From DASZHJ01 sp035541215 (GTDB lineage Bacteria > Pseudomonadota > Alphaproteobacteria > ATCC43930 > CGMCC-115725), in contig DATKNV010000017.1 of the NCBI GenBank assembly GCA_035541215.1, forward strand, positions 26,365-90,364: a stretch of 64,000 nt of DNA. The letters are read 5' to 3'. Made by a program: the position numbers and the translations under genes. Below the pieces are notes generated by a model. It made no database searches and was not told where the DNA came from. It saw only the letters and a list, made by a program, of their open reading frames with translations. Shown here in pieces: positions 48,532 through 57,908 of the stretch (positions within the stretch are counted from its first letter, which is position 1; each line of letters starts with the position of its first letter).

Positions 48532-50199
48532 TCAATCACTCTGTGGCTTACGGCGCTGGCGCTCTTGCTCGCGCAGCTTGAAGCGCTGGACCTTGCCGGT
48601 CTCGGTGCGGGGAAGGGAGGGGACGAACTCGATCGCGCGCGGGTACTTGTAGGGCGCGATCTCCGACTTCGCGAACTCCTGCAGCTCCTTCACGACGGCA
48701 TCGTCGGGTGCGATGCCCGGGCGCAGGACCACGAAGGCCTTCACGATCTCGCCGCGGCTCTCGTCGGGCGAGCCCACCACGGCGCATTCCTGCACCTTCG
48801 GATGGTCGAGGAGCGCCGCCTCGACCTCGGGGCCGGAGATGTTGTAGCCGGCGCTGATGATCATGTCGTCGGTGCGCGCCTGGTACCAGAAATAGCCGTC
48901 CTCGTCTGAGCGATAGGCGTCGCCCGTGAGGTTCCAGCCGTCGCGCACGTATTTCTTCTGCTGCTCGACATTGTCGAGATAGCGGCAGCCCGTGGGCCCG
49001 CGCACCGCAAGGCGCCCCACTGTGCCCGGCGGCACCGGCGCGCCGCTCTCGTCGACGACGCGCGCGCGATAGCCGGGGATGGGCTTGCCGGTGGCGCCGG
49101 GCCTGATCTCCTCGCGCGCGGCCGAGATGAAGATGTGCAGGAGCTCGGTCGAGCCGATGCCGTCGATGATCTTGATCCCCGTCGCGCGCCTCCATGCCTC
49201 GAAGACCGGAAGGGGCAGGGCCTCACCGGCGGAGACGCATTCGCGGAGGCTCGCGAGGTCGTGCTTGGAGGCGAGGTCGGCCAGGGTCCGATAGGCCGTC
49301 GGCGCCGTGAAGAGAATGCTTGCGCGATGCCTGCCGATCGCCTCGAGGAGGGTGTCGGGGCTGGGCTTCTCGATGAGGAGCGTCGCCGCGCCCACGCGCA
49401 TCGGGAACAGCACGAGCCCGCCCAATCCGAAAGTGAAGGCGAGGGGCGGGCTCCCGCAGAAGAGGTCGGCCGGCCTCGGCTTTAGCACATAGGGCGGGAA
49501 GCAGTCGCAGGCCGCGAGTATGTCGCGATGGAAGTGCAGTGTGCCCTTCGCCGCGCCCGTAGTGCCGGAGGTGAAGGCGATGAGCGCGACATCGTCATGG
49601 GAGGGGACGACGTTCGCGAACGCCGCCGTCTGGCGCGCCATGCGCGCCTCGAGGCCATCCGTGCTGTCGTTATGAAACGTAACTGCTGAAACACGATGTA
49701 GGAATTGTTCCATGCTTATTTTAAGATCATCATATAATGCCTTGTCGCACAAAGAGAAATTTATCTCTGCCTTCTTGAGAATATAGGTGAGCTCTCTGGC
49801 CCGGAGCAGCGGCATCGTCGCAACCGCAATGCCGCCGGCCTTGAGCACGGCGAACCAGCAGGCCACGAGCATGGGGTTGTTGGCCGCGCGCAGGAGCACC
49901 CGGTTCCCCGGCACGAGTCCGAGGTCGCGGACGAGGACGTTGGCGATGCGGTTGGCCTTCTCCAGGAGCTCGCCATAGGTCCAGACGGCGTTGCCGGCGC
50001 GCAGGCAGGGCCGATCCCGGAAGCCGCGCTCGACCATGCGATCGAGAAGCTCGACGGCGGCATTGACGCGCTTGGGATAGGCGAGTTCGGGGATGGCTCC
50101 GTATTCCAGAACCGGCCAGAGTTCCCGCGGGGGCAGGCGGTCGCGCGCGAAACTATCGGCGTAGGCGCTGGGATCGAGCGGCCCCGCCGGATCGATCAC
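48532..50199 (-). CDS. Aryl-CoA ligase (benzoate/2-aminobenzoate-CoA ligase family)
   Basis: This is a 555-residue AMP-forming acyl-CoA synthetase. The P-loop is FTSGTTGAAKGTLHF near residues 207-221, the mid motif is DGIGSTELLHIF near 345-356, and the hinge region is RTDDMIISAGYNISGPEVE near 442-460. The adenylation lysine is in RTETGKVQRFKL near the end. Its closest relation by eye is to 2-aminobenzoate or benzoate-CoA ligases. It activates an aromatic acid with ATP and CoA. Bases 49671-49790 inside the gene are unusually AT-rich. It is the last gene of a six-gene leftward operon and overlaps the preceding gene by four bases. Confidence 0.9.
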   Translation of the reverse strand: MIDPAGPLDPSAYADSFARDRLPPRELWPVLEYGAIPELAYPKRVNAAVELLDRMVERGFRDRPCLRAGNAVWTYGELLEKANRIANVLVRDLGLVPGNRVLLRAANNPMLVACWFAVLKAGGIAVATMPLLRARELTYILKKAEINFSLCDKALYDDLKISMEQFLHRVSAVTFHNDSTDGLEARMARQTAAFANVVPSHDDVALIAFTSGTTGAAKGTLHFHRDILAACDCFPPYVLKPRPADLFCGSPPLAFTFGLGGLVLFPMRVGAATLLIEKPSPDTLLEAIGRHRASILFTAPTAYRTLADLASKHDLASLRECVSAGEALPLPVFEAWRRATGIKIIDGIGSTELLHIFISAAREEIRPGATGKPIPGYRARVVDESGAPVPPGTVGRLAVRGPTGCRYLDNVEQQKKYVRDGWNLTGDAYRSDEDGYFWYQARTDDMIISAGYNISGPEVEAALLDHPKVQECAVVGSPDESRGEIVKAFVVLRPGIAPDDAVVKELQEFAKSEIAPYKYPRAIEFVPSLPRTETGKVQRFKLREQERQRRKPQSD

Positions 50200-51641
50200 G
50201 GCGCGGTCTCCGCGAGGGCGGGCATCGGCATTTCAACTGCAACGCTGTTCGAGGGCGGGCTGTGCCGTCCGGAGCTGTCATAGGCCATGACATGATAAGT
50301 GTAGCGCAAGCCGCCGAGTACCGTGCGGTCGAGGAATTTGGGGCTCTTGACGGCCTCGACCACGGTGGCGGCGCCGCTGTCCTCCGCGCGAAACACGTCA
50401 TAGCCGGCGATGCCGCTGCTTTGGGCGGGGCGCCAGCTCAGCCGGATTTGCCCGGCCTCGAGCTTGATCGCGAGTCCCGCGCCCTCCGGTCCCCAATCGG
50501 GGCCGGTGCCGCTGCGGTCTTCCCGCGGCGCCTGCACCGCGCCCTTGGGCCAAAGGAAGCAGCTCACGAGACGGAAGTTCTCGTCGAGATTCTTGCAGAC
50601 GTTGCAATAGATGCAGCGGAGGATCTTCTCCGGCCGCCCTTCTTCGACCTTGCGCACCCAATCGGGATCGGAGAGGAGCTGCCGCGCCATGCCGATGAGA
50701 TCGGCCTTTCCCTCCTCGAGAAGCCGCTTGGCCTCCGCGGGATCGCTGATCTTGCCGACCGAGACGACCGGGGTCGCGTAGCCCTTCTCGTTGACGTAGC
50801 GCTTGATCTCCGCGGCGAGTTCGGCGTGCGGGAGCGGCGGATACCAGTCGCCGGGCATGCAGCGGTCGCCGGAATAGCCGGTATAGGGATAGAGCGGCTG
50901 TCCCGGCTTGTGCACGGCGTCCTCGAACTTGCCGCCGACGGAGAGCGAGATGTAATCGACGCCGAGTTGCGCCATGCGGAGGGCAATGCGCTGTGCGTCC
51001 GGGAGCGCGTAGCCGTCCTTGATCGCTTCCTCCGCTAGGAAGCGCACGCCCACTGGGAAATCCGCGCCCACGCGCTCGCGCACCCGCGCCATCACTCGGC
51101 CGAAGAGGCGGAGCCGCCCTTCGAGCGTGCGGCCGTCGTAAAGGTCGCGGCGAGGATTGTGCCGCGAGAGGAAGGAGGAGAGCGTATAGGCGTGCGCGGA
51201 ATGGAGCTCGACGCCATCGTATCCGGCCTCGCGGGCGCGGGCCGCGGCGTCGCCGAACTGCTCGACGATCCGATCGATGTCCTCGAGGCTCAGGCTGTCG
51301 ATCTTCTGCCGCCAGCCCGAGCGCGCGACCTTCATGAAATGGATGATCTGCGGGACCACCCTGGAATCCGAGGCGTTGCGCACGCGTCGCACGAGCTCGC
51401 GATGGCCGGGGACGTAATCGTCGCGCGAGAGCCGCAGCAGCGGCCCCGACTTGCTGTCGTGGATAGCGGTCGCCTCGACGACGATGAGGCCGACATGCCC
51501 CTCGGCATAGCGGGTATAGCGGTCGAGCACGGCCTCGTTGACGTAGCCGTCCTCGCCCGAAAGCCGCGTCACCATTGCCGGGACCACCACGCGGTTCGGG
51601 AGGCGCATGCCCTTGATGGCGAGAGGCTCGAGGAGCTTCAT
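50196..51641 (-). CDS. Old-yellow-enzyme flavin oxidoreductase with C-terminal fibronectin-III-like domain
   Basis: This is a 481-residue protein. Residues 1-340 form an FMN TIM barrel of the OYE family (LPNRVVVPAMVTRL, AREAGYDGVELHSAHAYTL, VGVRFLAEEA). Around 344-362 four cysteines are spaced C-x2-C-x2-C-x11-C, as in trimethylamine dehydrogenase-type Fe-S flavoproteins. The flavodoxin/NAD-binding domains usual in dienoyl-CoA reductases are missing; instead about residues 390-473 resemble a fibronectin type III module (LSWRPAQSSGIAGYDVFRA, then YTYHVMAYDSSGRHSPPSN). It probably reduces an enone or an aromatic CoA intermediate. Its start overlaps the acyl-CoA dehydrogenase stop. Confidence 0.86.
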   Translation of the reverse strand: MKLLEPLAIKGMRLPNRVVVPAMVTRLSGEDGYVNEAVLDRYTRYAEGHVGLIVVEATAIHDSKSGPLLRLSRDDYVPGHRELVRRVRNASDSRVVPQIIHFMKVARSGWRQKIDSLSLEDIDRIVEQFGDAAARAREAGYDGVELHSAHAYTLSSFLSRHNPRRDLYDGRTLEGRLRLFGRVMARVRERVGADFPVGVRFLAEEAIKDGYALPDAQRIALRMAQLGVDYISLSVGGKFEDAVHKPGQPLYPYTGYSGDRCMPGDWYPPLPHAELAAEIKRYVNEKGYATPVVSVGKISDPAEAKRLLEEGKADLIGMARQLLSDPDWVRKVEEGRPEKILRCIYCNVCKNLDENFRLVSCFLWPKGAVQAPREDRSGTGPDWGPEGAGLAIKLEAGQIRLSWRPAQSSGIAGYDVFRAEDSGAATVVEAVKSPKFLDRTVLGGLRYTYHVMAYDSSGRHSPPSNSVAVEMPMPALAETAP

Positions 51642-52813
51642 CCCTTTGCTCCCGCGAGCACCTGGCTCGCGATCACGAGCTTCTGGATCTCGGTCGTGCC
51701 CTCGTAGATGCGGAGCGCTCGGATCTCGCGGTAGAGCCGCTCGACCGGCACGCCGCGGGTGACGCCGAGGCCGCCCCAGAGCTGCACGGCACTGTCGATC
51801 ACGCGCTGCGCCGCCTCGGTCGCGTACATCTTCGCCATGGCGGCCTCGCGCGTGACGCGCTCGGCGATGCGGTCTTTCGTCCAGGCGGCCCGGTAGACGA
51901 GGAGCGCCGCCGCATCGATCTCTGTCGCCATCTCAGCAAGGCGCAACTGCGTCGCCTGGAATTCCGCGAGCTTCTTGCCGAAGGCCTCTCGGGCGCCGAC
52001 GCGCGCCACTGCTTCGTCGAGAGCGCGCCGCGCGAAGCCGAGCGCCGCCGCGCCCACGGTCGCGCGGAAGATGTCGAGCGTCGCCATCGCGATCTTGAAG
52101 CCGTCGCCGGGATTGCCGAGGAGGTGACTCGCGGGCACGCGGCAGCTCTCGAAGGCAAGCGTGCCGAGGGGATGGGGCGCGATCACCTCGATGCGCTCGG
52201 CGACGCGCAGACCGGGCGTCGTCGCATCGACGACGAAGGCCGAGAGCCCCTTGGCGCCGGGCGCCCCGCCGGTGCGCGCGAAGACGACGTAGTGATCGGC
52301 GATCCCCGCATTGGAGATCCAGGTCTTGTGGCCCTCGAGCACGAAGTGGCCGCCGTCGCGGCGGGCGCTCGTTCGCAGTGCCGCCACGTCCGATCCGCCC
52401 TCGGGCTCCGAGAGCGCGAAGGCCGCGACCTGCCGTCCCGCCGCCACCTTCGGGAGATAGGCCGCCTTGAGCTCGGGCGTGCCGAAGAGCGAAATGGCGC
52501 CGCTCCCGAGACCTTGCATCGCGAAGGCGAAATCGGCGAGGCTGGAATGCCGCGCCAGGATCTCGCGTGCAAGGCAGAGCGTGCGCACATCGAGCCGCTC
52601 GTCGAGGCCGCCGTGGCTCGCGGGGACGCAGGCCTCGAGCCAGCCGGCCTCGCCCAAGAGCCGCACGAGCGTGCGGCAGGTGCCGTCGACGTCGCGCTCG
52701 TCCTCGCCCTCGTGCGGCGCCACGACGCGGCGCGCCCAATCCTCCAGCCGGTCCGCGAAGTCGCGGTGCCGCGCCTCGAAGAAGGGCCAGGCGAGGAAGC
52801 TGCGGTCGGGCAT
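51638..52813 (-). CDS. Acyl-CoA dehydrogenase
   Basis: This is a 391-residue flavoprotein. The FAD/substrate motif FALSEPEGGSDVAALRT near residues 130-146 and the C-terminal YEGTTEIQKLVIASQVL are present, with the catalytic Glu in YEGT. It introduces a 2,3 double bond into an acyl-CoA. The start is the ATG inside the stop of the hydratase gene (ATGA); an upstream in-frame extension overlaps that gene and is rejected. In this operon it could oxidise a ring-cleaved or saturated cyclic acyl-CoA. Confidence 0.93.
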   Translation of the reverse strand: MPDRSFLAWPFFEARHRDFADRLEDWARRVVAPHEGEDERDVDGTCRTLVRLLGEAGWLEACVPASHGGLDERLDVRTLCLAREILARHSSLADFAFAMQGLGSGAISLFGTPELKAAYLPKVAAGRQVAAFALSEPEGGSDVAALRTSARRDGGHFVLEGHKTWISNAGIADHYVVFARTGGAPGAKGLSAFVVDATTPGLRVAERIEVIAPHPLGTLAFESCRVPASHLLGNPGDGFKIAMATLDIFRATVGAAALGFARRALDEAVARVGAREAFGKKLAEFQATQLRLAEMATEIDAAALLVYRAAWTKDRIAERVTREAAMAKMYATEAAQRVIDSAVQLWGGLGVTRGVPVERLYREIRALRIYEGTTEIQKLVIASQVLAGAKG

Positions 52814-53622
52814 CAATTGCCCTCGAAGATCGGCGAGCGCTTGGCGACGAAGGCCTCGTAGGCGCGGCGGAAGTCCTGCGTCTGCATCGCCAATGCCTGG
52901 GTCTGAGCCTCGGCCTCGATCGCCTGCTCGATGCTCATGCTCCACTCCAAGTGCAGCATGCGCTTGGTGAGGCCGAGCGCGAAGGTCGGTCCCTGCGCGA
53001 GACTCTCGGCCATCTCGGTTGCCTCGCTTAGGACGGCATCGGGCGCGGAGAGCCGGTTGAAAAACCCCCAGCGCTCCGCCTCCTCGCCGCCGAGGACGCG
53101 GCCCGTGTAGAGGAGCTCGGCGGCGCGGCCTTGCCCCACGATCCGCGGCAGGATCGCGCAGGCGCCCATGTCGCAGGCCGCAAGCCCCACGCGCACGAAG
53201 AGAAAGGCGATCTTGCTGCGCGCAGTGCCGTAGCGGAGGTCCGAGGCCATCGCGAGGATGGCGCCCGCGCCCGCGCAGACGCCGTCGACCGCGGCGACGA
53301 TCGGCTGCGGGCAGAGCCGCATGGCCTTCACGACCTCGCCGGTCATGCGCGTGAACTCCAGGAGGCCCCGCATGTCCATCTTCGTGAGGGGACCGATGAT
53401 CTCGTGCACGTCGCCGCCGCTGCAGAAATTGCCGCCGGCGCCCGTGAGCACGACGGTCTTCACGTCCGTGACCTGCGCGAGCGCTCGGAAGAGTCCGCGG
53501 AGCTCGGCGTAGCTCTCGAAGGTGAGGGGGTTCTTGCGCTCGGGGCGGTCGAGGGTGATGGTGGCGACGGGGCCGTCGACGCTCCAGCGGACGTGCTTGG
53601 TCTCGATCTCGCTGCCTTTCAT
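52813..53622 (-). CDS. Enoyl-CoA hydratase/isomerase family protein
   Basis: This is a 269-residue crotonase-fold protein. The oxyanion-hole segments are GAGGNFCSGGDVHEI near 60-74 and AAVDGVCAGAGAILAMASD near 111-129. The glutamates of standard hydratases are not obvious at the second position, where the sequence reads VGLAACDMGACAILPRIVG, so it may be an isomerase, a thioesterase or a ring-acting member. It sits between the MarR regulator and the acyl-CoA dehydrogenase with four-base overlaps, so it is surely co-expressed. Confidence 0.9.
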   Translation of the reverse strand: MKGSEIETKHVRWSVDGPVATITLDRPERKNPLTFESYAELRGLFRALAQVTDVKTVVLTGAGGNFCSGGDVHEIIGPLTKMDMRGLLEFTRMTGEVVKAMRLCPQPIVAAVDGVCAGAGAILAMASDLRYGTARSKIAFLFVRVGLAACDMGACAILPRIVGQGRAAELLYTGRVLGGEEAERWGFFNRLSAPDAVLSEATEMAESLAQGPTFALGLTKRMLHLEWSMSIEQAIEAEAQTQALAMQTQDFRRAYEAFVAKRSPIFEGN

Positions 53623-54122
53623 CGCGTTGCTCCCGCTGCGGCGAGCGATTGCTTGAGCTTGCCGAGCAGCTCCAGAAGATGCGCCATCTCGGCGCGGGTG
53701 AGGCCGGACATGAGGGCGTCCACCCATTGCTCGTGTACCGGCGTCATGGAATCGAAGAAGCGCTTACCCGCCGCGGTGAGCTTGATGCGGAGGCTCCGCC
53801 GGTCGGCGGGCTCCGTCGAGCGGCTCACCAGCCCTTCCTCGACGAGCGCGTCGGTGAGGCCGGTCACGTTCCCGTTCGTCACCATGAGGCGCGAGGAGAG
53901 CTCGCCCATGGTCAGGCCGCGGGGCGCGCGGTCGAGCTGCGAGAGCAGGTCGAAGCGCGCAATCGTGGTGTCGAAGCGCTGGCGGAGGCGCCGGCGCACC
54001 TCGCGCTCGATGAGCGTCGTGCAAGTGAGAAGGCGGAGCCACATCTTGAGCTCGAGCTTGCTGTCGGAGGCGAGAGCGCTCTCGCGATCGGGCGGCGATG
54101 CCGACATCGCGCGCTCGCTCAC
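53619..54122 (-). CDS. MarR-family transcriptional regulator
   Basis: This is a 167-residue regulator. The winged helix-turn-helix (about residues 55-125) includes GLTMGELSSRLMVTNGNVTGL and STEPADRRSLRIKLT, the wing with its DRR motif. MarR proteins in such clusters usually repress their own operon and release DNA when the CoA-ester inducer binds. A 12-bp palindrome ahead of the first gene (54941-54952) is the best candidate operator. It is translationally coupled on both sides. Confidence 0.92.
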   Translation of the reverse strand: MSERAMSASPPDRESALASDSKLELKMWLRLLTCTTLIEREVRRRLRQRFDTTIARFDLLSQLDRAPRGLTMGELSSRLMVTNGNVTGLTDALVEEGLVSRSTEPADRRSLRIKLTAAGKRFFDSMTPVHEQWVDALMSGLTRAEMAHLLELLGKLKQSLAAAGATR

Positions 54123-54925
54123 GACGTCACCTCGCCCCCGGCCACCGCGATCGCCTCTCCCGTGATCGAGGCGGCGGCCGCGGAGCAGAGGAACGCGATC
54201 GTTGCGGCGACTTCCTCGGGTTTGACGAAGCGCCCCATGGGATTGACCGCCGCGAGCTCCGCGCGCGCGGCGTCCGCGCTGCGGCCGGTCTTGGCAACGA
54301 TGTTAGCCACCGCGCGGTCCATGAGCTCGGTCTCGGTATAGCCGGGGCAGACCGCGTTGGCGGTGACTCCGCTCCTGGCGATCTCCAGCGCGAGCGCTCG
54401 CGTCATTCCCACGAGCCCGTGCTTGGCCGCGCAATAGGCCGCGACGTAGGCGTAGCCGCGGAGCCCCGCCGTGGAGGCGACGCTGACGATGCGGCCGCTT
54501 CTCGCGGCGAGCATCGCCGGCAGCGCCGCCTGGGTGCAGAGGAAGGCGCCCGTGAGATTGACGCGGAGCATGCGCTCGAGGAGATCGAGACCGGTCCGCG
54601 CGAAGGGCGCGCTCTCGGCGGTACCGGCGTTGTTGACGAGGATGGAGAGAGGGCCGAGCCGAGCCGCGGCCGAGGCGAAGGCCGAGGCGACGGAAGCGGG
54701 CTCGGTCACGTCGACGGGCTCGACCGCGGCCGTGCCGCCCGCGGCGGCGATCGCCTTGGCGACGGCATCGAGCCGCTTGCGGCTCCGCCCCATCAGCGTG
54801 ACCCGGGCTCCCTGGCGCGCCAACTCGCGCGCGGCGGCAGCTCCAATGCCGCTCCCGCCGCCCGTCACCGCCGCGTGGCTGCCCTTGAGGCTCGGGGTCT
54901 CCGACTGCTGCACCGGCGCGATCAC
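54119..54925 (-). CDS. Short-chain dehydrogenase/reductase
   Basis: This is a 268-residue SDR. The cofactor motif TGGGSGIGAAAAREL is near residues 20-34, NNAGTAE near 98, the catalytic Ser near 146, and YCAAKHG with Tyr159 and Lys163 close by; the order fits a classical 3-hydroxyacyl-CoA or ketone reductase. It is the first gene of the leftward operon. The start is GTG at 54925, only 15 bases from the palindrome, so the message may have a very short leader. Confidence 0.92.
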   Translation of the reverse strand: MIAPVQQSETPSLKGSHAAVTGGGSGIGAAAARELARQGARVTLMGRSRKRLDAVAKAIAAAGGTAAVEPVDVTEPASVASAFASAAARLGPLSILVNNAGTAESAPFARTGLDLLERMLRVNLTGAFLCTQAALPAMLAARSGRIVSVASTAGLRGYAYVAAYCAAKHGLVGMTRALALEIARSGVTANAVCPGYTETELMDRAVANIVAKTGRSADAARAELAAVNPMGRFVKPEEVAATIAFLCSAAAASITGEAIAVAGGEVTS

Positions 54926-54940
54926 CCTCAGGGGAAATAG

Positions 54941-54952
54941 TTTAGGCCTAAA
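54941..54952. promoter_or_regulatory. Palindromic candidate operator for the MarR regulator
   Basis: TTTAGGCCTAAA is a perfect 12-bp palindrome in a short AT-rich island, 15 bases before the first codon of the SDR gene. Its size and position fit a MarR-dimer site overlapping the promoter of the six-gene operon. Binding by the encoded MarR protein is inferred from context. Confidence 0.55.
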
Positions 54953-55129
54953 GTAAATTACGCCGAGGCGGCGGGGCTGCCAAGCGCCGGCGCATTCCTT
55001 CGGATTTTCACAGATTCCCTGGCGATATGGGGGACGGCATGGTTTCCAAATGCTAAAAGATTATTAGGTATTTCGGTCCAGGATGTCGGTTAACCCGCCC
55101 GAAATGGACGCAGCATCGGCACGGCAACC

Positions 55130-55426
55130 ATGTCTTCGGTGTTCATGATATCGGCATTGCTGAGCTTCTTCGGAGGCGTGCTGGCGATCGTCGTCAACGT
55201 GCTGCGCTCCTTCATGGAAGTCTATTCGACGGCGCCCAAGCTGGGAGACGCGCTGCATTTCGTCTTCGGGCTCGACGCTTATGCGGTGCGGCTGATCCCC
55301 TGGCCGCAAGCGCAGGATTTCATCCTCTTGCTCCTGCAGCAGCCCCTCTGGGCTTCGCTCTTCGGCTTCGCGCTGATCCTCGCCTTCCTCTCGCGGCTGA
55401 CGGCGAAACCCTCGCAGGCGACTTGA
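55130..55426 (+). CDS. Small hypothetical membrane protein
   Basis: This is a 98-residue protein with two hydrophobic segments (about residues 4-26 and 62-88), joined by a loop containing DALHFVFGLDAYAVRLIPW. I recognise no family. The gene starts 204 bp from the divergent SDR operon and is followed 66 bp later by another small membrane protein on the same strand. No strong ribosome site precedes ATG 55130. Confidence 0.65.
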   Translation: MSSVFMISALLSFFGGVLAIVVNVLRSFMEVYSTAPKLGDALHFVFGLDAYAVRLIPWPQAQDFILLLLQQPLWASLFGFALILAFLSRLTAKPSQAT

Positions 55427-55492
55427 TACCGATTACCGTTTCTTAAGGCCGGCGGTGCTGTGCTGCCGGCAGATCGCCGTGCCGAGGCCGCC

Positions 55493-55909
55493 ATGAGCGT
55501 CGAGACCATCTTCAGCCGCCGCTGCTTCCAATCCCCTTACGTGAAGGCACGGGAGGAGGTGGGGCCGAGCTCCGTCCTCTGGGCGCTCATCTTCGGGCCG
55601 GTCTATTACTGGCGGAAGCGCGCGCCGGTGGAGGCGCTGGTTTATTTCGTTTTGACGGTGCCCATGGTCGGTCTCGCGGACATCGCGGAGGCCGCGGGCC
55701 TTCCCGACAGCATCGACCTCGGGATCGTGCTCTGGATCGGCTTTGCCGCGGCTGCGCCGGCGCTGCTCGCGGCGTGCTACCTGCGCAAGGGTTGGGTGGA
55801 GGTCACCACGAGGGAGATCGGCAGCGACGCGGATTTCTCGGAAGCCGCGGAAGCCGAGCGCTACGACGCCGCAATCCGGCGCCACGTCGAGAGCTCCGCC
55901 CGACGTTAG
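55493..55909 (+). CDS. Hypothetical membrane protein (DUF2628-like)
   Basis: This is a 138-residue protein. A short cytoplasmic N-terminus precedes the segment SSVLWALIFGPVYYWRKRAP, which recalls the aromatic start of DUF2628-type proteins. Two further hydrophobic stretches lie near 45-62 and 72-95, and the acidic C-terminus follows. The family link is weak. It converges on the Lrp/AsnC-like gene with a six-base gap. Confidence 0.65.
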   Translation: MSVETIFSRRCFQSPYVKAREEVGPSSVLWALIFGPVYYWRKRAPVEALVYFVLTVPMVGLADIAEAAGLPDSIDLGIVLWIGFAAAAPALLAACYLRKGWVEVTTREIGSDADFSEAAEAERYDAAIRRHVESSARR

Positions 55910-55915
55910 ACTGGG

Positions 55916-56173
55916 CTAAGAGCCCTTGTCCTCGGAGAAGGCCTTGTAGGCGGTGATGGTGAAGGTGTCCTTCACGCCCGGCAGGGTCTGGAGCTTCTCC
56001 ACCACGAAGTGCCCGATGTCGGCGTCGTCGGGCAGATAGCATTTCATCAGCAGGTCGTACTGGCCCGAGGTCGAATAGACTTCGGAGACCTGCTCCATGC
56101 TCAGCACCGCCTCGTCCGCAACCTTGTAGGCCTTGCCGAGCTCGCACTTCACCATGACGAAAATGGTCTTCAT
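55916..56173 (-). CDS. Stand-alone Lrp/AsnC ligand-binding domain protein
   Basis: This is an 85-residue protein that consists only of the RAM (AsnC C-terminal) effector domain: FVMVKCELGKAYKVADE, then STSGQYDLLMKCYLPD and LPGVKDTFTITAYKAF. The DNA-binding half is absent. Such proteins form ring-like oligomers and bind amino acids; they may regulate by mixing with full-length Lrp proteins. It lies between the small membrane gene and the helicase and seems to be a single gene. Confidence 0.9.
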   Translation of the reverse strand: MKTIFVMVKCELGKAYKVADEAVLSMEQVSEVYSTSGQYDLLMKCYLPDDADIGHFVVEKLQTLPGVKDTFTITAYKAFSEDKGS

Positions 56174-56210
56174 CGCGGCGCTCCCGGTAAATCGCCGAGC
56201 GGCATTCTAC

Positions 56211-57707
<1,497 letters not shown>

Positions 57708-57755
57708 CGGCGCGTACTGCCTACCATGCACGTGATTCCTCTTTGGGTGCGGCCC

Positions 57756-57784
57756 TTATTTGGCCCTATATCCTTAAATGTCAA
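57756..57784 (-). promoter_or_regulatory. Candidate promoter of the DEAD-box helicase gene
   Basis: On the minus strand a perfect TTGACA (57784 to 57779) is followed after 17 bases by AAATAA (57761 to 57756), in an AT-rich stretch that is unusual for this window. The -10 match is poor, and the leader to ATG 57707 would be about 40 bases. Confidence 0.35.
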
Positions 57785-57908
57785 TTAGTTTCGGGTCGAT
57801 TTAGTGACGGCCCCCATGCGTGGGCCGGGGGGCACCTCTGTGGAATAGCGGATTGGGCGGCGCAGGCGAGGCTTGAGCGTCCCGAGGGTTTCGCGCCAAG
57901 ATCAAGCC

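Noticed and set aside
55091..55098. TTAACCCG near 55091 as a CtrA half-site
   Set aside because: It has no second half at the required distance and differs from TTAACCAT in the last bases.
55436..55472. Hairpin from two GCCGGC copies as a terminator of the 55130 gene
   Set aside because: GCCGGC is self-complementary and frequent in GC-rich DNA, and no T run follows.
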